From the NCBI GenBank assembly GCA_035646975.1, contig DASROJ010000271.1:1-10198 (forward strand): 10,198 bases of DNA, in the 5' to 3' direction. Within the stretch, counting starts at the first letter, position 1; every line of letters begins with the position of its first letter. The notes beneath the pieces are model-generated. The model did no database searches. It saw only the letters and a program-made list of their open reading frames with translations, and had not been told where the DNA came from. The translations under genes were made by a program, and so were the position numbers. The stretch comes from DASROJ01 sp035646975. GTDB lineage: Bacteria; Acidobacteriota; Polarisedimenticolia; JACPZX01; DASXTC01. Shown piece by piece: positions 1 through 7,525 of the stretch.

Positions 1-1313
1 CCATGACCGCCAGCGCCGCGCGCGTGATAGAGGTCGAGGACGATCGCACGGCGCTGGCGGTCATGGCGCGCAATCTTCACGGCCGCGCCGACGAGAAGCT
101 GGTGCTCGTCGGCGTGACCGGCACCAACGGCAAGACGACGACATGCCGGGTCACGGCGAAGATCCTCGAGGCCGCGGGAATCCGCACCGGGGTGCTCGGC
201 ACGGTCAGCTACTCGCTGGGCGACGAGGAGATCGCGGCCGAGAGGACGACGCCGGAGGCGCCGGACCTGCACCGGTACCTGGCGAGGATGGTGGCCTCGG
301 GGTGCGGTGCCTGCGTGATGGAAGTGTCATCGCACGCGCTCGAGCTCAGGAGGGTGCATGGCATGAGATTCGCGGTGGCCGTTTTCACGAACCTCACGCC
401 GGAGCATCTGGATTTTCACGGAAACATGGCGAGGTATTTCGAGGCGAAGGCGGCGCTGTTCGATCGGCTCGAGGCGGGATCGACGGCGGTGATCAATATC
501 GATGACGAATACGGAAGAAAGCTGGTCGCCCGCATCGGCCGGCGAGCCGCCGGTGGCGAGGCAGGCGCGCCCCGGCTGATGACCTTTGGCGAGACCAGGG
601 ACGCGGAGATCAGGATCGCGTCGATGCAGTCCGGTGTCGAAGGTTTGAAGATGACGCTGGAATCGGCCGGCCGCATCGTGAAGCTGGAATCGCCCCTGGT
701 GGGACGGTTCAACGGATACAACATCTCGGCGGCAGCCGCGGCCGCCAGGGCCATGGGGGTGGAATGGGAAGCGATCGAGCGCGGAGTGGCCGGGGCCACG
801 ACCGTGCCGGGGCGCATGGAGCGGGTCGGCGACCAGGATTTCGCGGTCATCGTCGATTACGCGCACAAGGAAGAGGCGCTTCGCATGCTGCTGGAGACGG
901 CGCGCGCGTTCACCTCGGGGCGCCTGATCCTGGTGTTCGGATGCGGTGGAGATCGCGACAGGACGAAACGCCCGCTGATGGGACGGCATGCCGCGAGGCT
1001 CGCCGACATCGTCTGGGTCACCTCGGACAATCCGCGCTCGGAGCGGCCCGAGTCGATCATCGAGGAAATCCTGGCCGGGATGGCCGGGGCCGACAGGCAA
1101 GGCGACCGGATCCGCGTGGAGCCGGACCGCAGCAAAGCGATCGAAGCCGCCATCACGGCGGCTCGGCCGGGGGACAGCGTCATCATCGCGGGGAAGGGTC
1201 ATGAGACTTGCCAAATCATCGGAGATCGCGTCACACCCTTCGACGACCGCGTCGTGGCGCGCTCCGTCCTCGCCGGGCTTCAGGAAGACGAAGATGACGA
1301 CGGATCCCCGTGA
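1..1313 (+). CDS. murE: UDP-MurNAc-L-Ala-D-Glu:meso-diaminopimelate ligase MurE (5' partial)
   Basis: Cytoplasmic ATP-dependent amide ligase that adds the third residue to the UDP-MurNAc peptide stem. The visible 436 residues hold the P-loop GTNGKTT (40-46), TTPEAPDL (82-89), MEVSSHAL (106-113), YFEAKA (145-150, with Lys149 at the usual carbamylated position), GRFNGYN (234-240), GCGGDRDRTKRPLMG (313-327), SDNPRSERP (341-349) and a C-terminal AGKGHE. DNPR is the meso-DAP signature of Gram-negative-type MurE. In full-length MurE the P-loop lies near residue 110-120, so about 75 N-terminal residues are missing. The reading frame is open to the window edge, so the first visible Met at base 3 is probably internal and the true start lies upstream. 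The motif after the central domain reads DYAHKEEAL where DYAHTPDAL is common. The 3' end overlaps murF by 20 bases. Identification is firm; DAP specificity is inferred from the motif. Confidence 0.97.
   Translation, partial: MTASAARVIEVEDDRTALAVMARNLHGRADEKLVLVGVTGTNGKTTTCRVTAKILEAAGIRTGVLGTVSYSLGDEEIAAERTTPEAPDLHRYLARMVASGCGACVMEVSSHALELRRVHGMRFAVAVFTNLTPEHLDFHGNMARYFEAKAALFDRLEAGSTAVINIDDEYGRKLVARIGRRAAGGEAGAPRLMTFGETRDAEIRIASMQSGVEGLKMTLESAGRIVKLESPLVGRFNGYNISAAAAAARAMGVEWEAIERGVAGATTVPGRMERVGDQDFAVIVDYAHKEEALRMLLETARAFTSGRLILVFGCGGDRDRTKRPLMGRHAARLADIVWVTSDNPRSERPESIIEEILAGMAGADRQGDRIRVEPDRSKAIEAAITAARPGDSVIIAGKGHETCQIIGDRVTPFDDRVVARSVLAGLQEDEDDDGSP
1282..1287 (+). promoter_or_regulatory. 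Shine-Dalgarno site for murF
   Basis: AGGAAG lies 6 bases before the ATG at 1294, inside the end of murE. It picks this ATG over the much longer open frame reaching back to 988, whose extra residues are an out-of-frame reading of murE. Confidence 0.7.
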
Positions 1314-2778
1314 TCTGGCGGCGGTGAGCCCGCCGACCCGGCTGACGCTGGCGAGAATCGCCCAGGCCGTTGGTGGCAGTCTGCTGCCGTCGGCCAGCGG
1401 CGCAGCGGCCGCGACGATCCCGTCGGGATTCTCGATAGACAGCCGGACGCTCAGAAAGGGCGACCTGTTTTTCGCGATCGTCGGGCCGAATCACGATGGC
1501 CATGCCTTCATTGCCGAAGTCCTCTCCAGAGGCGCGGCGGCAGTCGTGGTTTCCGACATCGCGGCGCTGCCCGTCCCCGGGCAGGGAGAGAAGGGAGCGA
1601 AGGGGGCGATGGCCATCGTCGTTCCCGACACACTGCGGGCTCTCCAGGATCTGGCGGCGTTCGTCCGGCGCGGGCTCGCCGTGAAGGTGGTGGCGATCAC
1701 CGGCTCGAACGGCAAGACCTCGACCAAGGAGATGACACGGCAGGTGCTGGAGGCGGCGTTCAAGGTGCATGCCTCACGCGGCAACCTCAACAACCTGTTC
1801 GGCTGCCCGCTCGCGCTGCTCGAGCTCAACGATCAGCACCAGGTCTCCGTGCTCGAGATGGGGATGAGCTATCACGGAGAGCTGTCCCGCCTTGCCGAGA
1901 TCGCCGATCCGGACATCGGCATCCTGACCAACGTCTCGGGCGCGCACCTCGCGCATTTCCGCGACCTCGACGATGTCGCCAGCGCCAAGGGGGAATTGTT
2001 CACCGGCATGCGCGAGAACTCGATCGGGATCTTCAACAACGACGACGAACGGTGCCGCGGGGTCATGGGGGGCTACAAGGGTTATGCCTTCACGTTCGGG
2101 ATGGACCGGCCGTCCGACTTGATGGCCGCCGATTACCGGATGGACGGCCTGGAGGGCAGCTCGTTCGAAGCGCGGCACGTGCACAACGGCGGCTCGCGGC
2201 GGGTGACGGTGAAGACGAGGTTCGTCGGCAGGCATCATGTGTACAACGCGCTGGCGGCGATGAGCGCCGGTTACATGCTGGGGATCGATCTGGAGGCGAT
2301 GGCGTCGCGTCTTGCCGACCTGCAGCCGGTCGGCATGCGCGGTCGCGTCGGCCGATTGAAGCAGTCGGTGCGCGTGCTCGACGAATCGTACAACTCCAAC
2401 CCCGCATCCATGCTCTCGACGCTGCAGGTACTCGCCGACATGCCGCGCAGCGCAGACCCGGCCGCCGGCCGCCGAATCGTCGTGTTCGGCGACATGCTCG
2501 AGCTGGGCGACGCCGAGGCCGAGGCGCACCGCGAGATGGGGCTCGCCATCGCCGCGTCGGGAGTCGACCTTCTCGTGGGGATTGGCCCGCTGGCGCGCCT
2601 GGCCGTCAAGTCGGCGTCCGACTCCATGGAAACCCGCGGGTTCGACACGTCGACGGAGGCGGCGCCGGCGGTGGCGGCGCTTGCGAAACCGGGCGATGTC
2701 TTCCTGGTCAAGGGCTCGCGCGGCGTGGCGCTCGAGAAGATCGTGAACGCGCTCAAACAGCGGTTTGGCGAGGAATGA
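1294..2778 (+). CDS. murF: UDP-MurNAc-tripeptide:D-alanyl-D-alanine ligase MurF
   Basis: Cytoplasmic ATP-dependent ligase that adds the D-Ala-D-Ala dipeptide, giving UDP-MurNAc-pentapeptide, the MraY substrate. The 494 residues show the N-terminal domain motif SIDSRTLRKGDLFFAI (48-63), P-loop GSNGKTST (137-144), SRGNLNNLFGCPLALLEL (161-178), LEMGMSYHGEL (187-197), AKGELF (231-236, Lys232 at the likely carbamylated position), VGRHHVYNALAA (311-322), DESYNSNPASM (363-373), FGDMLELG (398-405) and VKGSRG (472-477). Length is close to the usual MurF. The ATG at 1294 is chosen because the N-terminal domain begins naturally there (LTLARIAQAVGG) and AGGAAG sits 6 bases upstream. The gene overlaps the murE end by 20 bases in a different frame, which suggests translational coupling. 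mraY follows after 6 bases. Confidence 0.97.
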   Translation: MTTDPRDLAAVSPPTRLTLARIAQAVGGSLLPSASGAAAATIPSGFSIDSRTLRKGDLFFAIVGPNHDGHAFIAEVLSRGAAAVVVSDIAALPVPGQGEKGAKGAMAIVVPDTLRALQDLAAFVRRGLAVKVVAITGSNGKTSTKEMTRQVLEAAFKVHASRGNLNNLFGCPLALLELNDQHQVSVLEMGMSYHGELSRLAEIADPDIGILTNVSGAHLAHFRDLDDVASAKGELFTGMRENSIGIFNNDDERCRGVMGGYKGYAFTFGMDRPSDLMAADYRMDGLEGSSFEARHVHNGGSRRVTVKTRFVGRHHVYNALAAMSAGYMLGIDLEAMASRLADLQPVGMRGRVGRLKQSVRVLDESYNSNPASMLSTLQVLADMPRSADPAAGRRIVVFGDMLELGDAEAEAHREMGLAIAASGVDLLVGIGPLARLAVKSASDSMETRGFDTSTEAAPAVAALAKPGDVFLVKGSRGVALEKIVNALKQRFGEE

Positions 2779-2784
2779 ACCGGG

Positions 2785-3870
2785 ATGCTCTATTGGCTCC
2801 TCTATCCCCTGCACCTGCAAATCGGCGCATTCAACGTCTTCCGGTACATCACCTTCCGGTCGGCGCTGGCGGCCCTCACCGCGCTCATCCTGTCACTCGG
2901 GCTGGGAAGGTTCCTCATCCGGAAGCTGCGCGAGATGCAGGTTGGCCAGCACATTCGCGAGGAAGGGCCGCAGTCCCATTACTCCAAGAAGGGAACGCCG
3001 ACGATGGGCGGCATCCTCATCATCGTCTCGGTAGTGATCCCGACGCTGCTGTGGGCCGATCTCACCAACGCGTTCATCTGGATCGCGGTGGGCTCGATGG
3101 TTTCCTTCGGCCTCATCGGCTTCTACGACGACTACCGCAAGGTCACCAGGATGCGCAATCTCGGGCTGTCCGCCAGGGCGAAATTCGGCCTCCAGGTAAT
3201 CGTGGCGGTGATCATCGGTGTCGTGCTGGTGCGTCTGACTCAGCTGGGTCTGTTCACCACGAGGTTCTCGTTTCCCTTCTTCAAGATGTGGACGCCGGAC
3301 TTGGGCTGGTTCTACGTCCTCTTCATCGTGGTGGTGATCGTCGGGGCGGCCAACGCGGTGAATCTCACGGACGGGCTCGACGGTCTTGCCATCGGCTCAT
3401 CGATGATCGCCGCGGCAACCTTCGCCATCCTGTCCTATGTCGCGGGCAACGCCGTGGCGGCCAGCTACCTGGGAATCATCAACGTGAAGGGCTCGGGAGA
3501 GTTGACGGTTTTCTGCGCGGCCCTGGTGGGAGCCAGCCTCGGGTTCCTCTGGTACAACTGCAACCCCGCGGAAGTCTTCATGGGAGACGTGGGCTCGATG
3601 GCGCTGGGCGGCGCCATCGGAACGGTGGCCGTGCTCACGAAGCAGGAAATCCTGCTGATCATGGTGGGCGGCCTGTTCGTGATCGAGGCGCTGTCGGTGA
3701 TCATCCAGGTCGCCTCGTTTCGTCTCACGGGAAAGCGGGTCTTCCGCATGGCGCCGCTACACCATCATTTCGAGCTGCTGGGGTGGCCGGAGCCCAAGGT
3801 CATCATCCGTTTCTGGATTCTCGCGATCCTTTTCGCGCTCATGTCACTGAGCACGCTGAAGCTGAGGTAG
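2785..3870 (+). CDS. mraY: Phospho-MurNAc-pentapeptide transferase MraY
   Basis: Integral membrane enzyme that transfers phospho-MurNAc-pentapeptide from UDP to undecaprenyl phosphate, forming lipid I on the inner face of the cytoplasmic membrane. It is 361 residues, almost exactly the family length, with many hydrophobic spans; the family has ten. Hallmarks are GTPTMGG (70-76), the Mg2+-associated DDYRK (115-119), NLTDGLDGLA (193-202), FMGDVGS (265-271) and APLHHHFE (323-330). No key acidic or His residue is missing. The ATG at 2785 has GAGGAA 9 bases upstream, within the last codons of murF. The next gene, murD, begins 7 bases after the stop. Confidence is very high; no other family carries this set of motifs. 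Confidence 0.98.
   Translation: MLYWLLYPLHLQIGAFNVFRYITFRSALAALTALILSLGLGRFLIRKLREMQVGQHIREEGPQSHYSKKGTPTMGGILIIVSVVIPTLLWADLTNAFIWIAVGSMVSFGLIGFYDDYRKVTRMRNLGLSARAKFGLQVIVAVIIGVVLVRLTQLGLFTTRFSFPFFKMWTPDLGWFYVLFIVVVIVGAANAVNLTDGLDGLAIGSSMIAAATFAILSYVAGNAVAASYLGIINVKGSGELTVFCAALVGASLGFLWYNCNPAEVFMGDVGSMALGGAIGTVAVLTKQEILLIMVGGLFVIEALSVIIQVASFRLTGKRVFRMAPLHHHFELLGWPEPKVIIRFWILAILFALMSLSTLKLR
3864..3868 (+). promoter_or_regulatory. Shine-Dalgarno site for murD (TTG start)
   Basis: GAGGT lies at the end of mraY, 9 bases before the TTG at 3878. The in-frame GTG at 3893 has no comparable purine-rich site upstream, so this element favours the TTG as the murD start. Confidence 0.6.
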
Positions 3871-3877
3871 CCGGACC

Positions 3878-5299
3878 TTGACGTCACAACGCGTGTCCTG
3901 GAAGAAGGCGGGAATCATGGGGCTGGGTCTGTCGGGCGTCGCGGCGGCCGGCTTCCTGGCGCGGCGCGGCGTGCAGGTGGTCGCGGCCGACTCCAAGCCG
4001 AAAGAGCTGCTGGGAGACGAGGCGCTCGGTCTGGAGAGACTCGGCGTTGCGCTTCGTCCCGGCGCGGTGGCCACCAGTGTCTTCGAAGGATGCGAGGCGG
4101 TCATCGCGAGTCCGGGTGTGCCGGCCGGCGCCGGCCCGCTGGCCGGAGCGCGCGCCGCGGGCATCCCGGTGCTGGCCGAAGTGGAGCTGGCGGCGCGATT
4201 TGTTCGTGGAATGATCATCGGCATCACCGGGACGAACGGAAAGAGCACGGTGACCTCGCTGATCGGCGACATCCTGAAGGCGAGCGGTCTGGCGACCCGC
4301 GTGTGCGGCAACATCGGCACCCCGATGACCACGGTGGCGGAAGCCGACCTCGCGCTTCCGGACGAAGAGGCGCTGAAGGTTCACTACGTCGTCGAGCTTT
4401 CGTCCTTCCAGCTCGAGGGCATCCGGTTGCTGAGACCTCACATCGCGTTGCTGCTGAACCTGAGTCCGGATCATCAGGATCGGTACACCGGCACCGACGA
4501 ATATTACGCGGCCAAGGCGCGCATCTTCATGAACCAGAGAGGCGACGACGTCGCGATAGTGAACTGGGACGACCCGGGTTGCCGCCAGATCGTCGAGCGG
4601 CTGGCCTCGCGGCTTTTCCCGTTCAGCCTCACCCAGGATCTCGACGACGGCGCCGTGCTGCAGGGCGGCCATCTCGTGTTGCGCCGCGGCGGACGCGACG
4701 AGATGGTCATCGAGGTCTCGAAGGTCCCGATTCCCGGCAGGCACAATCTCGAAAACGTCCTGGCCAGCGTTTCCGCGGCGGCGCATTGCGGCGTTGCGAG
4801 CGCGCAGATTGGCAGGGCCGTGTCGGCCTTCCGGGGACTCCCGCACCGTCTCGAGCTGGTCACCGAGGTCGCGGGCGTCTCGTATTACAACGACTCCAAG
4901 GCCACCAACGTCGGCGCCTCCGCGCGCGCTCTGGAGGCGTTCACATCGCCGATCGTGCTGCTGCTGGGCGGGTACGACAAGGGCGGAGACTTCGAGTCGC
5001 TCCGCGGCGCCCTGGGCACGTCGTCGGCAAGGGCCGGGCGCGTGCGGGCGGTGGTGACGTTCGGCAAGGCCGGTGACGACATCGCGCGGCGGCTGGAAGG
5101 CTCCGGGCCCCAGATCGTGCGGTCGGGTTCGCTGGCCGACGCGGTGAAGGCGGCCTCCGGCGTCGCGCATCCCGGCGACGTGGTGCTGCTGGCGCCGGCC
5201 TGCGCGTCGTTCGATGCCTATACCGGCTACGACAAGCGCGGCGAGGATTATCGCGCCACGGTGCGGACGCTCGTCTCGCAGACCGGAGGGCCGGGCTGA
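3878..5299 (+). CDS. murD: UDP-MurNAc-L-alanine:D-glutamate ligase MurD
   Basis: Cytoplasmic ATP-dependent ligase that adds D-Glu as second residue of the stem peptide. The 473 residues contain a Rossmann-like N-terminal domain (IMGLGLSG, 13-20), P-loop GTNGKST (118-124), VVELSSFQLE (171-180), NLSPDHQDRY (194-203), YYAAKARIF (209-217, Lys213 at the carbamylated position), PGRHNLENVLA (286-296), YYNDSKATN (336-344), LLLGGYDKGGDF (361-372) and APACASFDAYTGYDKRG (439-455). It is longer than the roughly 440-residue E. coli protein, partly from an extra stretch before VVELSSF. The C-terminal motif has FDAY/YD where FDxF/FE is more typical. The start is TTG, supported by GAGGT 9 bases upstream; GTG at 3893 is an alternative that would remove five residues. 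The stop overlaps the ftsW start by one base. Confidence 0.96.
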   Translation: MTSQRVSWKKAGIMGLGLSGVAAAGFLARRGVQVVAADSKPKELLGDEALGLERLGVALRPGAVATSVFEGCEAVIASPGVPAGAGPLAGARAAGIPVLAEVELAARFVRGMIIGITGTNGKSTVTSLIGDILKASGLATRVCGNIGTPMTTVAEADLALPDEEALKVHYVVELSSFQLEGIRLLRPHIALLLNLSPDHQDRYTGTDEYYAAKARIFMNQRGDDVAIVNWDDPGCRQIVERLASRLFPFSLTQDLDDGAVLQGGHLVLRRGGRDEMVIEVSKVPIPGRHNLENVLASVSAAAHCGVASAQIGRAVSAFRGLPHRLELVTEVAGVSYYNDSKATNVGASARALEAFTSPIVLLLGGYDKGGDFESLRGALGTSSARAGRVRAVVTFGKAGDDIARRLEGSGPQIVRSGSLADAVKAASGVAHPGDVVLLAPACASFDAYTGYDKRGEDYRATVRTLVSQTGGPG

Positions 5300-6408
5300 T
5301 GCCGCGCAAGCTCTCCTTCGACCGGATTCTCTTCCTGACCATCCTGGTCCTGTGCGTGATGGGACTCGTGATGGTCTACTCGGCCTCGGCGGTCATTGCC
5401 GCGGAACAGTACGGCAGCCCGTATCACTTCCTGATGCGGCAGGCGCTCGCCCTGGTCGTGGGTCTGGCGGCCATGGGTGTCATGATGAAGGCCAACTACC
5501 GCGCGTTCGGCCGCAGCACCGTGGTCTACGCGGCCTTCGGGATCACCGCGCTGCTACTGGTGGGGGCGCTGCTGAGCCCGTCGGTCAACGGCACCCACCG
5601 CTGGATGAAGCTCGGCCCCCTGTCGTTGCAGCCCTCCGAGTTCGCCAAGCTGGTGCTGATCCTGTTTCTTTCCTGGCGCCTGCAACGGGACCGGGACCCG
5701 CAGGGTGGATCGGCGGACATCAACAATCTGCAGAAGACGCTCGTGCCGTGCCTCGTGCTGTCCGGCTTCATGATTTTTCTCGTCGTGCTGCAGCCCGACC
5801 TGGGCACCGCGGTGTCGCTGTGCATCTACAGCGCGGTGATGCTCGTCACCGCCGGCCTGAAGCTGCGCTACCTCGGCTACATGGCCGCGGCGGCCGCGCT
5901 GATGCTGCTCATCGTGGTCCCGATGAAGGGGTACCAGATGCGCCGCGTGACCGCGTTCATGAACCCCGAGGAGGATCCTCTCGGCGCCGGATACCAGGTG
6001 CGCCAGTCGACCATCGCGGTGGGCGCCGGAGGAGTGTCGGGAGCCGGGTTGAGCCAGGGCCAGCAGAAGCTGTTCTTTCTGCCCTATCCCTACACCGATT
6101 TCGTCTACTCGGTGATCGGTGAGGAGCTGGGTCTGGCCGGCGCCGGCGCTGTCGTGCTGGCATTTCTCGTTCTTCTCTGGCGGGGGCTGCGCGTGGCGTC
6201 GCGCGCGCCGGATCTTTTCGGAAGCTACCTGGCGGCGGGTATCACGATGTTTCTCGTCATCCAGGCGATGATCAACATGGGCGTTGCGCTCGGGATGCTG
6301 CCCGCAAAGGGCCTGCCGCTGCCATTCATCTCCTACGGCGGATCGTCGCTCGTGGCGGGATTGGCGGCTTCGGGGGTGCTGCTGAACATCAGCCAGTACT
6401 CGAATTGA
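5299..6408 (+). CDS. ftsW: Septal peptidoglycan glycosyltransferase FtsW (SEDS family)
   Basis: Polytopic membrane protein that polymerises lipid II at the division septum, normally together with the class B penicillin-binding protein FtsI. The 369 residues show many transmembrane spans and the SEDS signatures GTHRWMKLG (98-106), QPSEFAK (111-117), QPDLGT (165-170), LGAGYQVRQS (228-237), FLPYPYTDF (260-268), IGEELGLAG (273-281) and KGLPLPFISYGGSS (337-350). Asp267 in TDF matches the proposed catalytic Asp of the family; the preceding residue is more often His-Thr than Tyr-Thr. RodA is the main alternative, but the mur gene context between murD and murG argues for FtsW. It is shorter than E. 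coli FtsW (about 414) because both tails are short. ATG overlaps the murD TGA by one base, with GGAGGG 8 bases upstream. Confidence 0.95.
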   Translation: MPRKLSFDRILFLTILVLCVMGLVMVYSASAVIAAEQYGSPYHFLMRQALALVVGLAAMGVMMKANYRAFGRSTVVYAAFGITALLLVGALLSPSVNGTHRWMKLGPLSLQPSEFAKLVLILFLSWRLQRDRDPQGGSADINNLQKTLVPCLVLSGFMIFLVVLQPDLGTAVSLCIYSAVMLVTAGLKLRYLGYMAAAAALMLLIVVPMKGYQMRRVTAFMNPEEDPLGAGYQVRQSTIAVGAGGVSGAGLSQGQQKLFFLPYPYTDFVYSVIGEELGLAGAGAVVLAFLVLLWRGLRVASRAPDLFGSYLAAGITMFLVIQAMINMGVALGMLPAKGLPLPFISYGGSSLVAGLAASGVLLNISQYSN

Positions 6409-6409
6409 G

Positions 6410-7525
6410 ATGGCGACGGTCCTGGTGGCGGGCGGTGGAACCGGCGGCCACGTTTTTCCGGGCGTGGCCATCGCCCGGGAGCTGAGAGAAAGATGGCCGG
6501 GCTGCGAGGTGCTGTTCGTCGGCACCGAGCATGGATTGGAAACGAAGATCGTGCCGGCGGAGGGTTTCAGGCTGCTCACCATCAGCTCGGCGGGAATCAC
6601 GGGCAAGAAGTTCGGCCCGCGGCTCAAAGGTCTGGCGCTGATCGCGCCGTCGGTGGCGCAGTCGTGGCTGCTGATGGCGCGGGTGCGGCCCAGCCTGGTG
6701 ATCGGCGTGGGAGGGTACTCGTCGGGACCGGTGGTGGCCGCGGCGATCCTGCGAAGGGTGCCGACACTGATACACGAGCAGAATTTCGTGCCGGGAGTCA
6801 CGAACCGTCGTCTGGCCCGGTTCGTCAGGCAGGTGGCCGTGACTTTTCCCGAGACGGTGAGGTTCCTGGGTGGCAGAGGCGTGGTGACCGGCAACCCGGT
6901 CAGGAAGGAATTCAGTTTCGTGAAACCGAAGGCTGCGGGGGGCTCGGGCAAGCGCCTGCTGGTGATCGGCGGCAGCCAGGGAGCCCGCGTGATCAACCGC
7001 GCGATGATCGAGGCGCTGCCGCGACTGGCGGCCCGCGGGGGGCCGGCCGCGGCGCCGGGCGCGCTGAGCATCACGCACCAGACCGGCGGAGCGCAGCTTC
7101 AGGCGGTGACCGAGGCCTACCGGGCTTCCGGGCTGCGGCCGGAGGATTTCGAAGTGAAGCCATTCATCACCGGCATGCCCCAGGCGTTCGAGCAGGCCGA
7201 CCTGATCGTGAGTCGGTGCGGCTCCACGACGCTTGCCGAGCTGACCGTGGCCGGACGCCCCTCGGTGCTCGTGCCGTTCGCCGCGGCGACCCACGACCAT
7301 CAGACCTTCAACGCGCGAAAGCTCGGCGAGGCGGGCGCGGCGGTGGTCATCGCGGAGAAAGAGCTGACCGGCGAGCGTCTTGCCGACACCATCCTCGGGT
7401 TGCTGGACGACCCCGTCAGGCTGGCGGGCATGTCGGATGCCGCGCGCAAGCTGGGCCGGCCGGATGCCGCCGCGCGCATCGCCGACCTGTGTCTCACGCT
7501 GGTGGCGCGTGGGGAGGCCTCATGA
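6410..7525 (+). CDS. murG: UDP-GlcNAc:lipid I GlcNAc transferase MurG
   Basis: GT-B fold glycosyltransferase on the inner face of the membrane that adds GlcNAc to lipid I, giving lipid II, the substrate flipped outward and used by FtsW. The 371 residues contain the N-terminal glycine-rich loop GGGTGGHVFPG (8-18), VIGVGGYSSGP (98-107), LIHEQNFVPG (120-129), TGNPVRKEF (160-168), VIGGSQGAR (185-193), ITHQTGG (221-227) and the UDP-GlcNAc-binding stretch SRCGSTTLAE (268-277) followed by HDHQTFNA (295-302). SRxGxxT with Glu277 is retained, although the common form is SRAGAST. The ATG begins one base after the ftsW stop and has no convincing Shine-Dalgarno site, so translation probably depends on ribosomes ending ftsW. 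The 3' end overlaps murC by four bases (ATGA). Confidence 0.97.
   Translation: MATVLVAGGGTGGHVFPGVAIARELRERWPGCEVLFVGTEHGLETKIVPAEGFRLLTISSAGITGKKFGPRLKGLALIAPSVAQSWLLMARVRPSLVIGVGGYSSGPVVAAAILRRVPTLIHEQNFVPGVTNRRLARFVRQVAVTFPETVRFLGGRGVVTGNPVRKEFSFVKPKAAGGSGKRLLVIGGSQGARVINRAMIEALPRLAARGGPAAAPGALSITHQTGGAQLQAVTEAYRASGLRPEDFEVKPFITGMPQAFEQADLIVSRCGSTTLAELTVAGRPSVLVPFAAATHDHQTFNARKLGEAGAAVVIAEKELTGERLADTILGLLDDPVRLAGMSDAARKLGRPDAAARIADLCLTLVARGEAS

Noticed and set aside
3..5. ATG at the window edge as the murE start
   Set aside because: The P-loop would lie at residue 40 instead of about 110-120, so the N-terminal domain must lie upstream of the window.
988..1293. N-terminal extension of the murF frame
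   Set aside because: Out-of-frame reading of the murE 3' end; Ser/Arg-rich with no MurF similarity.
2052..3881. 609-codon + strand open frame across murF and mraY
   Set aside because: Alternate-frame reading of two intact genes; the product is Arg/Gly-rich and would not form the membrane protein the correct frame gives.
3884..5170. 428-codon open frame on the - strand across murD
   Set aside because: Antisense shadow of MurD with no family motif or credible start site.
5554..7074. 506-codon open frame on the - strand across ftsW and murG
   Set aside because: It is a shadow of GC-rich codons: low-complexity Arg/His/Ala/Pro composition, no recognisable domain, and it spans two firmly identified + strand genes.
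6493..7521. N-terminal extension of the murC frame, suggesting a fusion
   Set aside because: The extension is an out-of-frame reading of murG; MurC homology starts right after the ATG at 7522, which has its own binding site.
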